A stretch of 21,469 nt of DNA from a virus, in IMG/VR virus record IMGVR_UViG_3300048508_000330, positions 1 through 21,469 of that record; one strand, given 5' to 3'. Positions within the stretch are counted from its first letter, which is position 1. Each line of letters starts with the position of its first letter. A program made the position numbers and the translations under genes. Positions 20,601-21,469 of this stretch are shown one piece after another. The notes below the pieces were generated by a model. The model was not told the origin of the DNA. It did no database searches and saw only the letters and a list, made by a program, of their open reading frames with translations.

Positions 20601-21469
20601 AAGAATCCATCTTGGTTGATTAGTTCCAGTCTGTACAATTCTAGGATCAGAGGTTTCAAATCCAGGATTTGAAATTTGTAATTTATCATCAGTAAATGAG
20701 TATGGTTGTTTATCTAATGGTAATGCATTATAAACAACACCAAGTGTCAATAATTTTACACTAGACCCTTTGATTATAACTGGTTTGTATACAGGAGTTC
20801 CTTGTGTGTGATTTACTGGAAGGTCTCCTCTATTTTTAATAATAAATTGAGTTATGTTTTTGTCATCAAACTCAATAACTTCTTCATCAATGAGGATACT
20901 ACCTACAGATTCCCACCCTATAGTAGAAGCTACATCAATTCTACTTCCTGCTCCGGCAGAGTCAGTAAATGTTTTTTCTAATCTAGTTTTGGTTGATACA
21001 TTAAACGATCCGTTTACTGTCTCTGGTGCTAATACAATATTCCAGATAACTTCATTATCTGACGTGCCATCTGGATATACGTTATCTACAGTAGCATCAG
21101 CATAAGAATACTCATCTGTCAATGCCTGAGTAATCTTCTTACCAATTAAATCTTTTGGGTTGCCTGATACAACTTTAACTTTTAAAGCATATACACTAAT
21201 CCAATCAGATTCCGAAGATTTATACGTAAAATCTTTTGGGTTGTATACTTCTGGTTTGTTCTCAACCTCTTTTGCAATAATGGTGTTGAAAACAAACTTA
21301 ATGGAACTAGTAGTTCCTTTTGATTTGTAAAACTTTTTAATGTTTTTGATAAGAGTTCTCTTATCAATATCACCTTTCAGATATTTTTCTGGGAAAGAAC
21401 CTAGGTACTGACTCTCAAAGTTCTTAACTAATGCATATAAGAATAAATTACTGACATTATAAACAGTTG
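11424..21469 (-). CDS. Giant tail/baseplate structural protein with YHYH-like domain (5' end outside window)
   Basis: The frame is open from the right edge (first whole codon at 21467) to TAA 11424, at least 3347 residues. Numbering here starts at that codon. The visible N-part has the helical pattern FYKSKGTTSSIKFVF (about 46-60), a feature I recall near the start of large T4-like marine phage tail proteins. A YHYH-like domain follows at 612-713. Around 1650-1691 is YQDYSYVVKSKTPIEQW and THPAGFKLFGQ, another block I associate with this family. Two copies of a GGN helical module (1932-1949, 2161-2178), several D-G-V-L-Q beta modules, and four copies of a V-x-D-T...RG-x-D-x-T-x-A module are spread through it. 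No enzyme motif is seen. Gene order before gp8 fits the place of T4 gene 7 (wedge initiator), but T4 gp7 is about 1030 residues and the equivalence is inferred. The protein ends in tandem stops UAA-UGA. Confidence 0.85.
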   Translation of the reverse strand, partial: TVYNVSNLFLYALVKNFESQYLGSFPEKYLKGDIDKRTLIKNIKKFYKSKGTTSSIKFVFNTIIAKEVENKPEVYNPKDFTYKSSESDWISVYALKVKVVSGNPKDLIGKKITQALTDEYSYADATVDNVYPDGTSDNEVIWNIVLAPETVNGSFNVSTKTRLEKTFTDSAGAGSRIDVASTIGWESVGSILIDEEVIEFDDKNITQFIIKNRGDLPVNHTQGTPVYKPVIIKGSSVKLLTLGVVYNALPLDKQPYSFTDDKLQISNPGFETSDPRIVQTGTNQPRWILGTGASVSASTNTSVQNALTGVSTDVSAIFADDQYYYITSSSYPSYNIFDGSTVSETMLDQKLLRIIRKVPATTTEIYRTPNRDVGILLNGVPVYGYKDEESIRFGKLEQILVNTRGRNYVNPPFVLIDGLPSKARSFLTGNVIDSIVVDTNDTFLRTPTVEITSGRGAKATAVITGGEVTSIVIDDPGKFYSSPPTVVIRDKVGRGRFAEYTSVVDTDGKITELNKVFGGTLYTQKNIEVQIVAVGEDATATPLLKEWVKNRFEKVKEELDTQFGYSFANYNNVLEYGYGQVANPKSLRIALNDNLNSADTEPTIKTHSPIIGFAYDGNPIYGPFGHSDPLDSQSSIERMTSSYSIRSDRQNGPAERNYALGSFVNDYKYNHKSGSLDENNGRFCITPDFPEGTYAYFLTIDSNQVPQFPYVLGDKYYSLPVNSNYNSDINQNDVPKNSKRFYRPGMQGNGEGLIAQIGAITSGTVDSITTDRSSSNFSINSKLFFDNFGTEGKNVEALVSSVKGETVSYLQSREDKVVKLTTIQNAYLFVDDVLRQPASGASGSIVGTVKDDNIIVLKNVIGTFNNTGTFSADIKTFILTIDQDSNYTKGATLSLTDGINPPIATAEILEGTSRQNTLKIKVLTGTWIVDEDYFLQSDNLFNTSGSKIVTLVSLSDNLEPFEVNQSVGLIETDENHGLAIGDEVSISIFPDDASKTKNYFLRKRLYQTVIFNSPKNESNIEYNGVGRFTILNGGADYTSGSYTGVPLTGGSGTGATASITVSSAGVVNSIQIETGGSGYKRGDYLGVDDDQLARSGGSLSSSRLTVYVDHAGVSLSSSSIPLKTTNGFAVGDYLSIGSEIVQITAINGNILSVSRAQDNTTAVDHYNEAEVSLYKPNYNFTADYQITNNNGSGYIKSYDASTQEATIVFGYSIEKRVAQELTISTTFFDASSPERLVSISSVSDVEYKFEFSEDNVSFTPNPNINIQEFYKYVFDTSHSSLTGTYFDLSPSKSFNLITQEKTTSIVLPGNTGSYTEVKFGFGSRLAQNNYTIKKGTKFLNFYYFDKNEIVNSDGAFLKIINDPLQGTKTLNYVTPNRFVYDVPYAPLWDGSGTINYTTSGQFAIGEIDNVKIVNLGENYKKIPLIVGVDPTLNYRGSATVLFDDATKTIQSVRIDNIGSDYVNPKAIVMDADGSGVIFDVVQQSGRLFSITVVSPGKGYTYAPTIKIVEGDIELYGESSSIGIPQSIRIIDNGGAYHLDNTVSSDVTSQYTVSLTNFSGEFRNGEYVTQTINGVEVLRAKVSEYRNGSNLVKLSNIQGIIRENVSLVGIVSNATGTIKSIFVSSFKTNISSFFDNLGYYVSDKGKLGVANQKLTDSFFYQDYSYVVKSKTPIEQWRDLIKSTTHPAGFKLFGQVDIETTADTVMPVATGKADSFSIIQLWDPEKNQITVQSTKQVTTQTIQKVENTRIRKGQGSAATSEFNFNETRAFEFTLASPFDGYYDTDGRLQGSTVFQVLDNFGVAFSPINEKSIIVTLDGIIQEPGVAYTVSGDTIVFSAPPLGNGVKLTGNNSSDTTPYVGMKFVGRSFYFKDSQYNTKHLRKLRNIYQRNGRWIDAANQIERNKQFIIEESVGYGKGSYGSLDWSTKLDDYQTDIGYILDSYSHDLRFGGNTKVVDYASIFFSGSAYITDNKTESLNIFKYATNLAKLAIRNWDFVEETVEYIQGSKTVTVSNTDNLAVGMHISSGRAFTPDTKIVSIDSISKLTLSKAALVNSGVGAGGASAGTTSLDGNTGGNDLGLSTSIGNVEPGDQFAVNPGDTLSVPLSFSGVDSATFYLSGINNGTFYDAGNLIAGNKLYLQEEVSEYVYANYALPSSDKAKCYRDLGFLIDNIVYHLKFGGNERVVNFAQLYYTNRGYPYGEELTYINRSSTETTAAIAAWDQLAILMNSAMRNTLGAGTYTSIAPFVDATVAADTQFPYCQEVESSINTFIDITKDIIENGSGVVESVKQNENKSGYWSTTPTYSNYNIIGDPLLTAEECNDVISSVNSLYENLDDVLNSISVDKTLPDYVDGETKEFEMYWDDGAAVSTEKDENLLITINAVLQETKYNANYPGDDSYYIDKTVVPNKLVFDVAPIWDQYEGAKTLGEPTAVEKIIGIGVGNYKRLTIDPNLINNIRSGPFLILDLEDLTVANIEEPDYLLVFVDGVLQKEGISYTVSGPNIFFEFSVTQQMKVDMRYLYGRDVGQILNLYDYNVDQYYANSVVVLETTSGLPAFELRAWMGNQGGAPIQAFQIRPDGTYNIIGEINTPRSNGSTLTFECFGYKAELIENIPITFAVKGRYSLNTDVSFTLAGSSITYEKDEDNNLLLRGIDQNWRGTYWRKTYKNPFVSISNGSLIRVEGEEGFRKINELPSVLTSKEQRLGEQLSNSFYGQVNIGPYSGITRGEGLSIVAVVENGSVVRLDWNKRSYAPITQPTAYQYYTPPIINFLSEDGNGGGARAQVIVSKGQVISVELITGGSGYTKAPKVVVARRYDVLEDTDIGVSLIDVKINIQQSIGFSIYSTVSILGNEAVDVTSLSSTLVDSPVNIDKVITAEIYPAALEVSSDLTGGLDTIRTEKQLNDQVAPIDTQHNSTEIYFFIETPYIVDIESESTLTISATKEITNKFTTIVENNYLNNVNYFASGSFLQAPLSPTDTIIYVADTSKFSTNGYLLVGGEIVRYLRKLNDRFLMVERGLDNTSAQAWNAGTFIRQVPDPVSVASAGISIVESESQLVTVNIASGISSGGASQKQFITPPADIKTITKQIVVEVQKQFNVESVSAIESQIRYKLEPTFNIVSSFTTTSDVEIINTLQSVQSQLDLQKAATEVSITPPPGGVVDGYQESVFISDPVGTRLNGFVNLLDDYGVVKRDGTIIYINNSVFGLDADYIGNYTKTNVGHTIGHFEGIFDDGTASVSGLTLAEIDIYFRALTIKDFQERGNSSYTLVGDKFNLMPPSIQNPVAISSSSGTIGGNIVVQDTTYFPSEGYLFTSGGTVIQYTGKTATQFTGCTLYNGPNSINATEELIPFTI
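12366..12563 (-). repeat. Module copy C of the giant protein
   Basis: Reads IIYVADTSKFSTNGYLLVGG, then EIVRYLRKL and MVERGLDNTSAQAWNAGT. This is the clearest copy of the module. The RG-x-D-x-T-x-A signature is typical of small beta modules in marine phage tail proteins, from memory. Confidence 0.65.
13958..14040 (-). repeat. D-G-V-L-Q beta module, copy 2
   Basis: Reads LLVFVDGVLQKEGISYTVSG followed by NIFFEF. It matches the copy at 15954-16041 (VTLDGIIQEPGVAYTVSG) over most positions. A more divergent third copy with ITINAVLQETKYN lies at about 14229-14362. The module occurs in phage fibre and tail proteins. Confidence 0.6.
14890..14987 (-). repeat. GGN helical module, copy 2
   Basis: Residues 2161-2178 and following: DLGFLIDNIVYHLKFGGN, then ERVVNFAQLYY. 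It pairs with the copy at 15580-15674. Shared frame: D-[IL]-G-[YF]-[IL]-[IL]-D, H-L or D-L, F-G-G-N, two residues, V-V, [ND]-[FY]-A. The copies begin 229 residues apart. Confidence 0.7.
15580..15674 (-). repeat. GGN helical module, copy 1
   Basis: Residues 1932-1949 and following: DIGYILDSYSHDLRFGGN, then TKVVDYASIFF. It is the better match to the pattern I recall from large phage tail proteins. It is preceded by the IEQW/HPAG block and a D-G-I-I-Q module. Confidence 0.7.
15954..16041 (-). repeat. D-G-I-I-Q beta module, copy 1
   Basis: Reads IIVTLDGIIQEPGVAYTVSG followed by DTIVFSAPP. The closing D/S-A-P-P is typical of this fibre module. Compare the copy at 13958-14040. Confidence 0.6.
17941..18130 (-). 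repeat. Module copy B of the giant protein
   Basis: Reads SIPLKTTNGFAVGDYLSIGS, then EIVQITAI and VSRAQDNTTAVDHYNEA. The R-A-Q-D-N-T-T-A-V-D-H segment parallels R-G-L-D-N-T-S-A in copy C. It ends in SLYKP, like PVYKP in copy A. Confidence 0.6.
18187..18380 (-). repeat. Pair of G-x-x-Y beta repeats in the giant protein
   Basis: Reads LNGGADYTSGSYTGVPLTGG, then about 30 residues later ETGGSGYKRGDYLGV. These are the same type as the tandem repeats in the fibre-like protein at 395-805. Further single units occur in this protein at about 13050-13110 (GGSGYTKAPKVVV) and 16960-16990 (PGKGYTYAPTIKI). Confidence 0.6.
19329..19634 (-). other. YHYH-like domain lacking both histidines
   Basis: Residues 612-713 of the giant protein. 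GFAYDGNPIYGPFG opens it, LDENNGRFCITPDFPEGTYA lies in the middle, and FPYVLG closes it. This order (DG-x-P-I-Y-G-P, LDE-x-N-G, Y-x-Y-x, P-Y-x-x-G) is that of the YHYH domain family. The naming motif is YAYF (694-697), so neither histidine is present, and the cysteine of the usual LDECNG is asparagine here. Confidence 0.7.
20784..20942 (-). repeat. Module copy A of the giant protein
   Basis: Residues 176-228: IDVASTIGWESVGSILID, then EEVIEFDDKN and IKNRGDLPVNHTQGTPVYKP. The RG...H-x-x-G-T ending is the same pattern as in copy C (RG...A...AGT). Confidence 0.6.

Noticed and set aside
21120-21122. TTG as start codon of the giant protein
   Set aside because: The frame is open for 115 more codons upstream and encodes plausible protein, so this is an internal leucine codon.
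1-21469. Defence system, CRISPR array, tRNA, integrase, insertion sequence or host-derived metabolic gene
   Set aside because: All coding capacity is taken by structural proteins. The repeats present are protein modules, not nucleotide repeats with spacers, and no cloverleaf or transposase motif was found.

Overview
The window reads as a block of virion-structure (late) genes from a marine T4-like myovirus, of the type that infects Prochlorococcus, Synechococcus or pelagic bacteria such as SAR11. The evidence is the protein set: a giant tail/baseplate protein with a YHYH-type domain, a gp8-like baseplate wedge protein, a giant DUF4815-type protein, a small 68-residue protein, and a tail-fibre-like protein made of short beta repeats. 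T4-type late promoter octamers (TATAAATA) sit in front of two of the genes, and the DNA is AT-rich. The host cannot be fixed from this sequence alone.

Every supported gene is on the minus strand, so transcription runs from right to left. In order of transcription: (1) 21469-11424, a giant protein of at least 3347 residues that is open past the right edge; (2) a 60-base gap with two overlapping late-promoter octamers; (3) 11363-9552, a 603-residue gp8-like wedge protein; (4) a 99-base gap with a strong intrinsic terminator followed at once by a fresh late promoter; (5) 9452-1332, a 2706-residue DUF4815-type protein; (6) 1322-1116, a 68-residue protein with a probable C-terminal coiled coil; (7) 1129-1, a tail-fibre-like protein that overlaps gene 6 by 14 bases and runs off the left edge. 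More than 98% of the window is coding. No tRNA, CRISPR array, insertion sequence, integrase or convincing plus-strand gene was seen.

The products probably work together in the baseplate and its attached fibres. The order giant protein, gp8, DUF4815 protein parallels T4 genes 7, 8 and 9/10, but only the gp8 and DUF4815 calls rest on sequence features I recognise; the gp7 role is positional inference. The structural genes share small beta-rich modules, notably a G-x-x-Y repeat seen in all four larger proteins.

The item most worth a second look is at the left edge. The fibre-like protein carries a domain with all four ligands of a type-1 copper (cupredoxin) site, H297, C346, H349 and M352, with the C-x2-H-P-x-M spacing of amicyanin. 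Other points of interest are a YHYH-like domain lacking its histidines, dispersed duplicated modules in the giant protein, the terminator/promoter pair that resets transcription after gp8, and two genes (gp8-like and the 68-residue protein) that are richer in GC than their neighbours. I found no sign of a defence, mobile or enzymatic system.
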